Part shown: positions 22,304-32,379 of the stretch, piece by piece | How positions within the stretch are numbered: the stretch's first letter is position 1 | How the letters are laid out: every line of letters begins with the position of its first letter | Assembly: GCF_038502225.1 (NCBI RefSeq) | Contig: NC_091301.1 | Location: 15,454,117-15,518,116 of the forward strand | Direction: 5' to 3' | Length of the DNA stretch: 64,000 nt | From: Cherax quadricarinatus | Lineage: Eukaryota; Arthropoda; Malacostraca; Decapoda; Parastacidae | Made by a program: the position numbers and the translations under genes | The notes under the pieces: generated by a model | The model's input: the letters and a program-made list of their open reading frames with translations, nothing else | What the model was told of the DNA's origin: nothing | Databases searched by the model: none

Positions 22304-23693
22304 ACTCACCGAATCGTGGTTGCGGGGATCGAGAGTCAGCTCCTGTCCCCGCCTCTTCACTGATCGCTACTAGGTCCTCTTTTTCTCTCTGTTCCCTGAG
22401 CTTTGTTATACCTCGTCTTAAAGCTATGTATGGTTCCTGCCTCCATTACCTCACTTGCTAGACTATTCCACTTCCTGACAACTCTATGACTGAAGAAATA
22501 CTTACTAACATCCCCGTGACTCGTCTGAGTCTTTAACTTCAATTGTGACCCCTTGTTTATGTGTACCCTTCCTTGAACATCCTGTCTCTGTCCACCTTAT
22601 CTATTCCACGCAGTATTTTGTATGTCGTTATCATGTATCCCCTATCTCTCCTGTCCTCTAGTGTCGTCAGGCCGATTTCCCTTAACCTTTCTTCGTAGGA
22701 TATTCCCCTTAGCTCCGGAACTAACCTTGTCGCAAACCTTTGCACTTTCTCTAATTTCTTGACGTGCTTGATCAGGTGTGGGTTCCAAACTGGTGCTGCA
22801 TACTCCAGTATAGGCCTGCCGTACACAGTGTACAGTGTCTTGAACGATTCCTTACTAAGGTATCGGAACGCTATTCTCAGGTTTGCCAGGCGCCCATATG
22901 ATGCAGCAGTTATCTGGTTATTGTGTGCTTCCGGGGACGTGCTCGGTGTTATGCTCACCCCAAGATCTTTCTCCTTGAGTGAGATTTGCAGTCTTTGTCC
23001 ATCTAGCCTATGCTCTGTCTGTGATCTTCTATGCCCTTCCCCAATCTTCATGACTTTGCATTTGGCGGGGTTGAATTCGAGAAGCCAATTGCTGGACTAG
23101 GTGTCCAGCCTGTCCAGGTCTCTTTGTAGTCCTGCCTGATCCTCATCTGATTTAATTTTCCTCATTAATTTCACATCATCTGCAAACAGGGACACTTCTG
23201 AGTCTATCCCTTCCATCATGTCATTCACATATATCAAAAATAGCACTGGTCCTAGGACTGACCCCTGTGGGACCCCGCTCGTCACAGGCGCCCACTGTGA
23301 TACCTCATCACGTACCACGACTCGTTGTTGCCTCGTTGTCAGGTATTCTTTGATCCATTGCAGTGCCCTTTCTGTTATACACGTCTGCTCCTCCAGCTTT
23401 TGCACTAATTTCTTATGAGGAACTGTGCCGAAGGCCTTCCTGCAGTCCAGGAAAATGCAATCAACCCACCCCTCTCTCTCGTGTCTTACTTCTGTTACCT
23501 TGTCATAAAACTCCAGAAGGTTTGTGACACAGGATTTGCCTTCCATGAATCCGTGCTTGTTGTCGTTTATAATCTTGTCCTGTTCCAGGTGCTCCACCAC
23601 TCTTCTGATAATCTTCTCCATGACTTTGCATACTATACACGTCAGTGACACTGGTCTATAATTTAGTGCCTCGTTTTTATCTCCTTTCTTAAA
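22304..23693 (-). pseudogene. CR1-like LINE reverse transcriptase, second copy
   Basis: Frames 23759-23097, 23051-22557 and 22542-22357 encode the same protein as the 6.9-8.4 kb copy: NYRPVSLTCIVCKVMEKII, GVPQGSVLGPVLFLIYVNDM, FADD, RPILEYAAPVWNP, VVRKWNSLASEV. A TAG stands where the other copy has Trp (near 23095), and there is one frameshift near 22550. It is 5'-truncated in the fingers domain and begins directly at an imperfect GT tract that is also the 3' tail of a third copy (23752-23948). Confidence 0.9.
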
Positions 23694-23751
23694 AAGTGTG
23701 TGTGTGTGTGTGTGTATGTGTGTGTGTGTGTGTGTATGTGTGTGTTTGTGT
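23694..23751. repeat. Imperfect (GT)n shared by two LINE copies
   Basis: GT units with three A or T interruptions. On the minus strand it is the 3' (AC)n tail of the copy 23752-23948 and at the same time the 5' flank of the copy 22304-23693. Confidence 0.95.
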
Positions 23752-23948
23752 GTACTCACCTATTTATGGTTGCAGGGGTCCAGACATAGCTCCTGGACCC
23801 ATCTCTTCCCTGATTACTACTAGGTTCTCTCTCGCCCTGCTCCATGAGCCTTATCATACCTCGTCTTAAAACTATGTATGGTTCCTGCCTCCACTACATC
23901 GCTGGCCAGACTTTTCCACTTCCTGACAACTCTATGACTAAAGAAATA
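23752..23948 (-). pseudogene. 3' end of a third CR1-like LINE copy
   Basis: Matches the last ~200 bp of the family (conserved tail, then the SFK.RYD and KWNSLASEV region, diverged). It is 5'-truncated against a segment that looks like a Tigger-type transposon end. Confidence 0.8.
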
Positions 23949-24290
23949 CTGTGGAACCTCTGGTCATGAATGCTTCTGAACACAAACAGATCAGTTCACG
24001 ACCAAAAAATTCGACAATTTTTTGCATCTGGTCACGAACACATAATCGGGTGCCGAACAAACACAGGCGCGCCAGTTTTCAAATTCCACGCCATTTTTTT
24101 TCGTACGCGCCAAGTTTCCCCACTTCTTGTTGCTTGTTTACACCTAACAAAGACCCCTCGCCTTGTAGTCGCTCTCGGTCAGATGTGCGTTCATTCGCTG
24201 TGAACTCCTTGTGTTGTATTTCGTGTGTTTTTAAATTCAGTTCCAGTACCCGGCCAGGGCTTGCCATATATGATTTTTAGTAAATATATG
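23949..24290. mobile_element. Possible Tigger/pogo-like DNA transposon end
   Basis: Starts GTGGAACCTCTGGTCATGAA and has repeated C-A-C-G-A-C and GAACAAA phrases with AAAATTCGAC. Terminal regions of Tigger-type elements have this kind of TACGAAC-rich sequence. No transposase or second terminus was found. Confidence 0.4.
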
Positions 24291-24430
24291 TTTTTTCAGT
24301 TGTTTGTTGAGCAATCTTATTGAAACTTGGGCAATGTATGATGGAAAAATGCTTCTTAACGTACACCAAAATTGAAAGAAATCGGGTGATAAACAACAAA
24401 GTTAACTTTTCAACTATTACACGTCCCTTA

Positions 24431-27400
24431 AAACTGTGAGTGTGTTATTAAGACTGTGAGTGTGTTATTAAGACTGTGTGGGTTATTAAGACTGTGTGGG
24501 TTATTAAGACTGTGAGTGTGTTATTAAGACTGTGTGGGTTATTAAGACTGTGTGGGTTATTAAGACTGTGAGTGTGTTATTAAGACTGTGAGTGGGTTAT
24601 TAAGACTGTGTGGGTTATTAAGACTGTGTGGGTTATTAAGACTGTGAGTGTGTTATTAAGACTGTGAGTGGGTTATTAAGACTGTGTGGGTTATTAAGAC
24701 TGTGTGGGTTATTAAGACTGTGTGGGTTATTAAGACTGTGAGTGGGTTATTAAGACTGTGTGGGTTATTAAGACTGTGTGGGTTATTAAGACTGTGTGGG
24801 TTATTAAGAATGTGAGTGGGTTATTAAGACTGTGAGTGGGTTATTAAGACTGTGTGGGTTATTAAGACTGTGTGGGTTATTAAGACTGTGTGGGTTATTA
24901 AGACTGTGAGTGGGTTATTAAGACTGTGTGGGTTATTAAGACTGTGTGGGTTATTAAGACTGTGTGGGTTATTAAGACTGTGTGGGTTATTAAGACTGTG
25001 TGGGTTATTAAGACTGTGTGGGTTATTAAGACTGTGAGTGTGTTATTAAGACTGTGAGTGGGTTATTAAGACTGTGTGGGTTATTAAGACTGTGTGGGTT
25101 ATTAAGACTGTGTGGGTTATTAAGACTGTGAGTGGGTTATTAAGACTGTGTGGGTTATTAAGACTGTGTGGGTTATTAAGACTGTGTGGGTTATTAAGAA
25201 TGTGAGTGGGTTATTAAGACTGTGAGTGGGTTATTAAGACTGTGTGGGTTATTAAGACTGTGGGTTATTAAGACTGTGAGTGGGTTATTAAGACTGTGGG
25301 TTATTAAGACTGTGAGTGGGTTATTAAGACTGTGTGGGTTATTAAGACTGTGTGGGTTATTAAGACTGTGAGTGTGTTATTAAGACTGTGAGTGGGTTAT
25401 TAAGACTGTGTGGGTTATTAAGACTGTGTGGGTTATTAAGACTGTGAGTGGGTTATTAAGACTGTGGGTTATTAAGACTGTGGGTTATTAAGACTGTGTG
25501 GGTTATTAAGACTGTGTGGGTTATTAAGACTGTGTGGGTTATTAAGACTGTGAGTGGGTTATTAAGACTGTGGGTTATTAAGACTGTGGGTTATTAAGAC
25601 TGTGTGGGTTATTAAGACTGTGTGGGCTATTAAGACTGTGAGTGGGTTATTAAGACTGTGGGTTATTAAGACTTGTGGGTTATTAAGACTGTGTGGGTTA
25701 TTAAGACTGTGTGGGTTATTAAGTCTGTGAGTGGGTTATTAAGACTGTGTCGGTTATTAAGACTGTGTGTGGGTTATTAAGACTGTGAGTGGGTTATTAA
25801 GACTGTAAGTGTTATTAAGACTCTGAGTGGGTTATTAAGACTGTGAGTGGGTTATTAAGACTGTGAGTGGGTTATTAAGACTGTTTGGGTTATTAAGACT
25901 GTGTCGGTTATTAAGACTGTGTGTGGGTTATTAAGACTGTGAGTGGATTATTAAGACTGTGAGTGTTATTAAGACTGTGAGTGGGTTATTAAGACTGTGA
26001 GTGGGTTATTAAGACTGTTTGTGGGTTATTAAGACTGTGAGTGGATTATTAAGACTGTGAGTGTTATTAAGACTGTGAGTGGGTTATTAAGACTGTGTGT
26101 GGGTTATTAAGACTGTGAGTTGGTTATTAAGACTGTGTGGGTTATTAAGACTGTGAGTGTGTTATTAAGACTGTGAGTGGGTTATTAAGACTGTGGGTTA
26201 TTAAGACTGTGTGGGTTATTAAGACTGTGAGTGGGTTATTAAGACTGTGGGTTATTAAGACTGTGGGTTATTAAGACTGTGTGGGTTATTAAGACTGTGT
26301 GGGTTATTAAGACTGTGAGTGGGTTATTAAGACTGGGTTATTAAGACTGTGGGTTATTAAGACTGTGTGGGTTATTAAGACTGTGTGGGTTATTAAGACT
26401 GTGAGTGGGTTATTAAGACTGTGGGTTATTAAGACTGTGTGGGTTATTAAGACTGTATGGGTTATTAAGACTGTGTGGGTTATTAAGACTGTGTGGGTTA
26501 TTAAGACTGTGTGGGTTATTAAGACTGTGAGTGGGTTATTAAGACTGTGAGTTATTAAGACTGTGGGTTATTAAGACTGTGTGGGTTATTAAGACTGTGT
26601 GGGTTATTAAGACTGTGAGTGGGTTATTAAGACTGTGGGTTATTAAGACTGTGTGGGTTATTAAGACTGTGTGGGTTATTAAGACTGTGTGGGTTATTAA
26701 GACTGTGAGTGGGTTATTAAGACTGTGTCGGTTATTAAGACTGTGTGTGGGTTATTAAGACTGTGAGTGGGTTATTAAGACTGTGAGTGTTATTAAGACT
26801 GTGAGTGGGTTATTAAGACTGTGAGTGGGTTATTAAGACTGTGAGTGGGTTATTAAGACTGTGTGGGTTATTAAGACTGTGTCAGTTATTAAGACTGTGT
26901 GTGGGTTATTAAGACTGTGAGTGGATTATTAAGACTGTGAGTGTTATTAAGACTGTGAGTGGGTTATTAAGACTGTGAGTGGGTTATTAAGACTGTGTGG
27001 GTTATTAAGACTGTGAGTGTGTTATTAAGACTGTGTGTGGGTTATTAAGACTGTGAGTGGGTTATTAAGACTGTGTGGGTTATTAAGACTGTGTGGGTTA
27101 TTAAGACTGTGAGTGTGTTATTAAGACTGTGAGTGGGTTATTAAGACTGTGTGTGGGTTATTAAGACTGTGTGTGGGTTATTAAGACTGTGTGTGGGTTA
27201 TTAAGACTGTGTGTAGAGTATTAAGACTGGGTCTGGGTTATTAAGACTGTGTGTGGGTTATTAAGACTGTTTGTGGGTTATTAAGACTGTGTGTGGGTTA
27301 TTAAGACTGTGTGTGGGTTATTAAGACTGTGTGGGTTATTAAGACTGTTTGTGGGTTATTAAGACTGTGTTTGGGTTATTAAGACTGGGTGTGGGTTATT

Positions 27401-28352
27401 AAGACTGTGTGTGGGTTATTAAGACTGTGTGTGGGTTATTAAGACTGTTTGTGGGTTATTAAGACTGTGTGTGGGTTATTAAGACTGTGTGTGGGTTATT
27501 AAGACTGTGTGGGTTATTAAGACTGTTTGTGGGTTATTAAGACTGTGTGTGGGTTATTAAGACTGTGAGTTGGTTATTAAGACTGTGTGTGGGTTATTAA
27601 GACTGTGTGTGGGTTATTAAGACTGTGTGTGGGTTATTAAGACTGTGTGTGGGTTATTAAGACTGTGAGTTGGTTATTAAGACTGTGTGTGGGTTATTAA
27701 GACTGTGTGTGGGTTATTAAGACTGTGTGTGGGTTATTAAGACTGTTTGTGGGTTATTAAGACTGTGTTTGGGTTATTAAGACTGGGTGTGGGTTATTAA
27801 GACTGTGTGTGGGTTATTAAGACTGTTTGTGGGTTATTAAGACTGTGTGTGGGTTATTAAGACTGTGTGTGGGTTATTAAGACTGTGTGGGTTATTAAGA
27901 CTGTTTGTGGGTTATTAAGACTGTGTGTGGGTTATTAAGACTGTGAGTTGGTTATTAAGACTGTGTGTGGGTTATTAAGACTGTGTGTGGGTTATTAAGA
28001 CTGTGTGTGGGTTATTAAGACTTTGTGGGTTATTAAGACTGTGTGTGGGTTATTAAGACTGTGTGTGGGTTATTAAGGCTGTGTGTGGGTTATTAAGACT
28101 GTGTGTGGGTTATTAAGACTGTGAGTTGGTTATTAAGACTGTGAGTGTGTTATTAAGACTGTGAGTTGGTTATTAAGACTGTGTGTGGGTTATTATGACT
28201 GATTGTGGGTTATTAAGACTGTTTGTGGGTTATTAAGACTGTGTGTGGGTTATTAAGACTGTTTGTGGGTTATTGAGACTGTGAGTTGGTTATTAAGTCT
28301 GTGTGTGGGTTATTAAGACTGTGAGTTGGTTATTAAGACTGTGAGTTGGTTA
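24431..28352. repeat. 18-22-bp minisatellite, about 200 copies
   Basis: The unit is TTATTAAGACTGTG plus a variable GT-rich spacer (TGGG, AGTGGG, TGTGGG, AGTTGG). In the first half 18-bp and 20-bp units alternate; in the second half 20-bp TGTGTGGG units dominate. Blocks of the same unit order recur (24.6-24.9 and 25.0-25.25 kb; 27.35-27.6 and 27.75-27.98 kb), indicating segmental duplication inside the array. Confidence 0.97.
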
Positions 28353-28704
28353 TTATACCCCAACAATACCTAACTGGAACGCTAGGAAGCTGGTGAGTAT
28401 TAAAGAGTTCATTACTGCTTCAACAGGAGGATATCCCCGGCTAACCTGTGTACTTATAGTGAAGTTCATTATATCTACATGTATAAATAAGATTTGACTG
28501 ATGTACGAATAGTTAAAAGTATAAGAGAACAGCGTGTGTGTGTGTTCTCTCTAGTGTTCTCATGACGAAAACTGTCCTTGTTTTGTGTTCTCACCACAGT
28601 GCCTGCGCACTTGGAGAGGTACGAGTGGGGTAATTAGGTTTAATCCGAGGAAGAAGGGTAGGTATAATTCCTTTGATCAAGGGTCCTTCACCTATGTCCT
28701 GAAA
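28353..28704. other. Non-coding stretch with a dispersed repeat piece
   Basis: At 28632-28700 a diverged copy of the dispersed GGTTTGATCCAAGGA family is present (TTTAATCCGAGGAAGAAGG, then a TTCACC block). No gene seen. Confidence 0.45.
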
Positions 28705-29935
28705 GGGTCTTAAGAAGTATTGTATCGCAGCAGTTTGATCAGCCCAGGTCAGCATGGGTTCAGAACACCTCGCTCCTCTACTAGACCATTATCACATCAT
28801 GATCTTGTATACACTGGAAGAAAAGCAAAATGCAGGTGTGCTGCACACCGACTATGTAACAGCCTCTGACCATGGGGTAATTGTGCACCAAATGCTCTCA
28901 AAAGGAATAACTGGAAAAGTAGGCAGATGGATATTTACTGTAAGTAGAGCCTAAAAAAAAGTAATGTTAAACTGAGTGAAATCAGAGGTGGCTACAGTGA
29001 AGAGCTCTTGTCTAAGGCACAGTATTCACTCCACTTCTCCTTATTGTACATCATACCTTGCAGATAATACTAGAATCTGTAAAAGAGTGGCACCCATAGA
29101 AGAGACAGTGAGTCTCCAAGCTTATATAAACAGTCTTCCAGTGGACTACTGACATCAGTATAATGTTTATTGGGGAATTTTTTCAATTATTACGTTACGG
29201 AAATATTGAGAAAATAAAAATAGAATCGGAGTACAAGACGAACTCAAACTAATCAATAGAGCGTAAGATCTGGGAGTGATAATGTCAGAAGACCACACGT
29301 TCAATGAATACAACAATGTTGCTATCGCAGCTTCAAAATAAGACCTGCCAAGCCGATGATGACTCGCTTCAGGTCACTCGTTCTCTCAAACCAAGAGAAA
29401 TTGCAGAACTGGAAAATGCACAAAGAATCTCATAGCTCTTATAAACATAGTTAAGCACCTAAATTACTGGGAACACTTGAAATTCCTAGAACGTAGACGA
29501 GAAAAATACATCATAATCAACACCTGGAAGATTCTGGAGGAATTGGTCTCCAACCTGACACAGAAATCGCTACTTACGAACACAAGAACCTTTGCAGACG
29601 GTGCAGGATACCTCCAGTGAAAAGCAGAGAAGCGATGAGACCATAAAAGAGAATTCAGTAAGTGTACAGGGACCACGAACCTTCAGCACTCTCTCTTCAT
29701 GCATAAGGACTGTTACGAACAAACCCCTGGCTGTTTTAAGAGAGATTTCGACAAATTCCTCAAACCAGTTTTCGATCAGCCAGGTTATAGTGCATAAATT
29801 GAGCTGTGGGCGGCGGGCGCTAACAACTTTGATGAGGCTGGCAACCAGGAGGCCTTGTCTGTGACCGGGCCGCGGGGGCCCTGGCCTCCGAAAACAACTC
29901 CAGTAACCTACGGGTAACCACAGGTAACCTTTCTA
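28705..29935 (+). pseudogene. Degenerate LINE copy (family of the 50-54 kb LINE)
   Basis: The plus strand keeps fragments of the reverse transcriptase in shifting frames: VIVHQMLSKGITGKVGRWIF near 28875, then thumb and C-terminal blocks, and at the end a tail rich in CCGGGCCGCGGGGG followed by GGGTAACCACAGGTAACC. The same order occurs in the 49.95-52.97 kb copy (VIAHKMRAKGITGKVGRWIY and the GGTAA-rich tail). Many frameshifts; no intact motif C. Confidence 0.8.
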
Positions 29936-30073
29936 CTTCATCTGTACTATCATGAGAAAGAGACAAAAGGCAGTTTGTGGAGGAACAAAGCAAGAGACAA
30001 AAGGCAATTTGAGTGTGAAAACGTCAGTAGGGTGGTGTCCGCACACCTCGGGAGTCACTTGGTAACCTTGTAC

Positions 30074-30256
30074 GACCAACACTACTACCCTACACCACCA
30101 ACACTACTACCCTACACCACCAACACTACTACCCTACACCACCAACACTACTACCCTACACCACCAACACTACTACCCTACACCACCAACACTACTACCC
30201 TACACCACCAACACTACTACCCTACACCACCACTACTACCCTACACCACCAACACT
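30074..30256. repeat. 22-bp minisatellite, left block
   Basis: The unit is CACTACTACCCTACACCACCAA, eight or so copies, one shortened. The array resumes at 30665 after the fold-back element. Confidence 0.93.
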
Positions 30257-30329
30257 GATGAACATCAAAATGGTATACAATACCGACAGGTTGTTAGGTA
30301 AGACACATATGCAACAGTTAGGCAACTTT

Positions 30330-30373
30330 ATTCCGAAACGTTTCGCCTACACAGTAGGCTTCTTCAGTCGAAT
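30330..30373 (-). ncRNA. Hammerhead-ribozyme-like motif (left arm)
   Basis: Mirror of the motif at 30590-30633: ATTCGA, CTGAAGA, GCCTAC/GTAGGC hairpin, GAAAC, TCGGAAT. Confidence 0.5.
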
Positions 30374-30589
30374 ACAGAAAGTAGGCAGGAACAGTAGAGA
30401 TGTGAAGACGATGTAATCAGTCCATCACCCTTGAAGTCGAAGAATTTGAGGTTGTCAGTCCCTCAGCCTGGAGAAGTTCAGTTCCATAGTCAGGAACTAT
30501 GGAACTGAACTATGGAAATTCTTCGACTTCAAGGGTGATGGACTGATTACATCGTCTTCACATCTCTACTGTTCCTGCCTACTTTCTGT

Positions 30590-30633
30590 ATTCGACTGAA
30601 GAAGCCTACTGTGTAGGCGAAACGTTTCGGAAT
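30590..30633 (+). ncRNA. Hammerhead-ribozyme-like motif (right arm)
   Basis: ATTCGA (30590-30595) can pair with TCG-G-AAT (30627-30633) as stem I with one bulged G. Between them lie CTGAAGA (30596-30602; the fifth base of this motif is free in hammerheads), a 6-bp GCCTAC/GTAGGC stem II with a TGT loop, and GAAAC (30619-30623). Stem III would be very short. One extra A precedes stem II. Confidence 0.5.
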
Positions 30634-30664
30634 AAAGTTGCCTAACTGTTGCATATGTGTCTTA

Positions 30665-30742
30665 CCTAACCACCACCAACACTACTACCCTACACCACCA
30701 CTACTACCCTACACCACCAACACTACTACCCTACACCACCAA
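30665..30742. repeat. 22-bp minisatellite, right block
   Basis: Three to four further units of the array at 30074-30256, including the same shortened variant. Confidence 0.9.
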
Positions 30743-31400
30743 TGTTATTGCTGTTCTTGCTGCTGAACAGCGGTTAGTGCCGATGAAGGTAGCGTAGGTA
30801 GCAATGATACGGCCATGGACTAGTTTGGCTTTAATTGGATAGGAGTGAGTACACAACGGGCAGTGTGAGGGAGTGACCGCAAGCCAGTCCGTGGAGGGGG
30901 AGCACTTGTGTCTATCAAGTGGGTCGGCCTAGGAGTGAGAGCGAATGGGCTCAGCCTCCCACTGACCTGGGTGAGCCTACAGAGGGCAGCACCTAAATGC
31001 CGCGAAATATGAACTAGTCAGAGCAGACGGCTAGGCTGTGTGTTCTGACAGTACATACGGCTGTCTACATTTGCTTGGCCACGCACTTCGCGTCGTCCCG
31101 ACGCGATAATACTGGTGGGCCCGTAGGTATAAAGGAATTACTTACACTAGCTAACCCAGAGAGGGACTGGCTTTCGCTCACTAGTAAATCAAAAATGGAC
31201 ATAAAAATGCAACAGGCAAAAAAAAAAAAACTCTCCCATCCAGGGGAAGAGAAAACTGGTTTGCCCGCGCTGTTTCATCGAGGAGAGAGTCTGAAGACAT
31301 CAGCACTGGAACTAAAATCTTCTATATACAGGTTGTCCGCAGGGCTGAACATCAGTTGACCACTCGTCTACGAACGTTGTTGCACCCTCACATCTGCAAA
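30743..31400. other. Stretch before the assembly gap; one weak open frame
   Basis: The frame 31075-31359 (94 codons) starts MATHFASSRRDNTGG and is K/S-rich, with no domain I recognise. It could be an element ORF1 start or chance. Nothing else seen. Confidence 0.3.
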
Positions 31401-31500
31401 NNNNNNNNNNNNNNNNNNNNNNNNNNNNNNNNNNNNNNNNNNNNNNNNNNNNNNNNNNNNNNNNNNNNNNNNNNNNNNNNNNNNNNNNNNNNNNNNNNNN
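31401..31500. other. Assembly gap
   Basis: Exactly 100 N, the usual placeholder for a gap of unknown size, so distances across it are not reliable. Confidence 0.99.
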
Positions 31501-31929
31501 ACTGAGGTTACCAACAGATTAAGGTTTTAGGGATTCTCTCAATTATAATTTGGCTAGTAAATTCGCCACCCATTGTTAAAAACAGAAACATCACGATTTG
31601 TAATCGGAAAAATATCAACTTTCCATCGTCACTAGAACGCAATGGAGTTTCTTTCAATATTATCTTATGAAAGGGATAAATATTGGAAATACGCTCTCAC
31701 TAAGAGCACAATGTAAACAATGGTGACTAAGCCAGTTTGTGTGAAGGTTACTCACTGGTGGTCAGTAGTAATGTAGAGGCATGACTCCAGTGTGGTAGCG
31801 GCTCTGGTGGTCAGTGGTAGAGGTAGTGTGGGGGGGAGTTGGCTCTATTGGTTAGTAGTACAGTAGAGGCATCACTCCACTGTGGGGGTGGCTCTGTTGG
31901 TTAGTACAGTAGAGGTATGGATTTCAGCG

Positions 31930-32240
31930 GGAGCGAGGCTCTGTTGGTTAGGATTGGATTGGAGTCATGGACTCCTGCGTGGGAGTGGCTCTGTTGGTCA
32001 GGATTGGAGTCATGGACTCCTGCGTGGGCGTGGCTCTGTTGGTCAGGATTGAAGTCATGGACTCCTGCGTGGCTCTGTTGGTCAGGATTGGAGGCATGAA
32101 CTCCGGCGTGGGCGTGGCTCTGTTGGTCAAGATTGGAGGCATAACTCCAGCGTGAGCGTGGCTTTATTGGTCAGAATTGGAGGCATGGACTCCAGCGTGG
32201 GCGTGGCTCTGGTGGTCAGGCATGGAGTAAAGGCATGGAC
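31930..32240. repeat. 45-bp minisatellite downstream of the FRMD8-like stop codon
   Basis: The unit contains GGAGTCATGGACTCCTGCG, then TGGGCGTGGCTC, TGTTGGTCAGGATT. About six clear copies, with diverged copies back to about 31790. On the gene strand it would lie in the 3' untranslated region. One copy (32163-32168) reads TTTATT, that is AATAAA on the minus strand. Confidence 0.85.
32163..32168 (-). promoter_or_regulatory. Possible polyadenylation signal of the FRMD8-like gene
   Basis: AATAAA on the minus strand, about 170 bases past the proposed stop. Other units of the minisatellite read AACAGAGC at this place, so the hexamer looks like a unit variant. Confidence 0.35.
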
Positions 32241-32335
32241 TCCGGTGCGGGCGTACTCCAAGTGACTGAGTCTGAGGTGTGCAACGTGGGCGTGATGGTA
32301 CGGGTGTCTGGTCACACGTAGTCGATGGCATCCCC

Positions 32336-32379
32336 TCATCTGCTAAACTGCCACGACCCCATGGTGCCCACGCAGCGAC
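32336..32379 (-). CDS. FRMD8: FRMD8-like exon 12 (terminal)
   Basis: Acceptor TTGCACAG precedes 32379. The exon completes a Gly codon and reads RCVGTMGSWQFSR then TGA (32338-32336). The phase fits exon 11. The peptide is not clearly like the vertebrate tail, so another terminal exon (in the gap or to the left) is possible. Confidence 0.5.

Larger units (their letters stand above)
30257..30664. mobile_element. Fold-back element with hammerhead-like arms inside a minisatellite
   Basis: Two long inverted arms (about 30290-30455 and 30510-30660) surround a complex centre with its own ATAGTTC/GAACTAT inverted repeats. The outer left edge has GAACATCAAAATGG and a GGTAT/ATACC hairpin (30272-30284). 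Each arm has the hammerhead-like order. The flanking minisatellite supplies a possible ACCACCAACACT duplication at each edge, though repeats make that ambiguous. Confidence 0.8.

Noticed and set aside
21818..22363. 181-codon Pro/Ser-rich frame
   Set aside because: Low-complexity CCCTCC tract running into a GT microsatellite; no splice or domain support.
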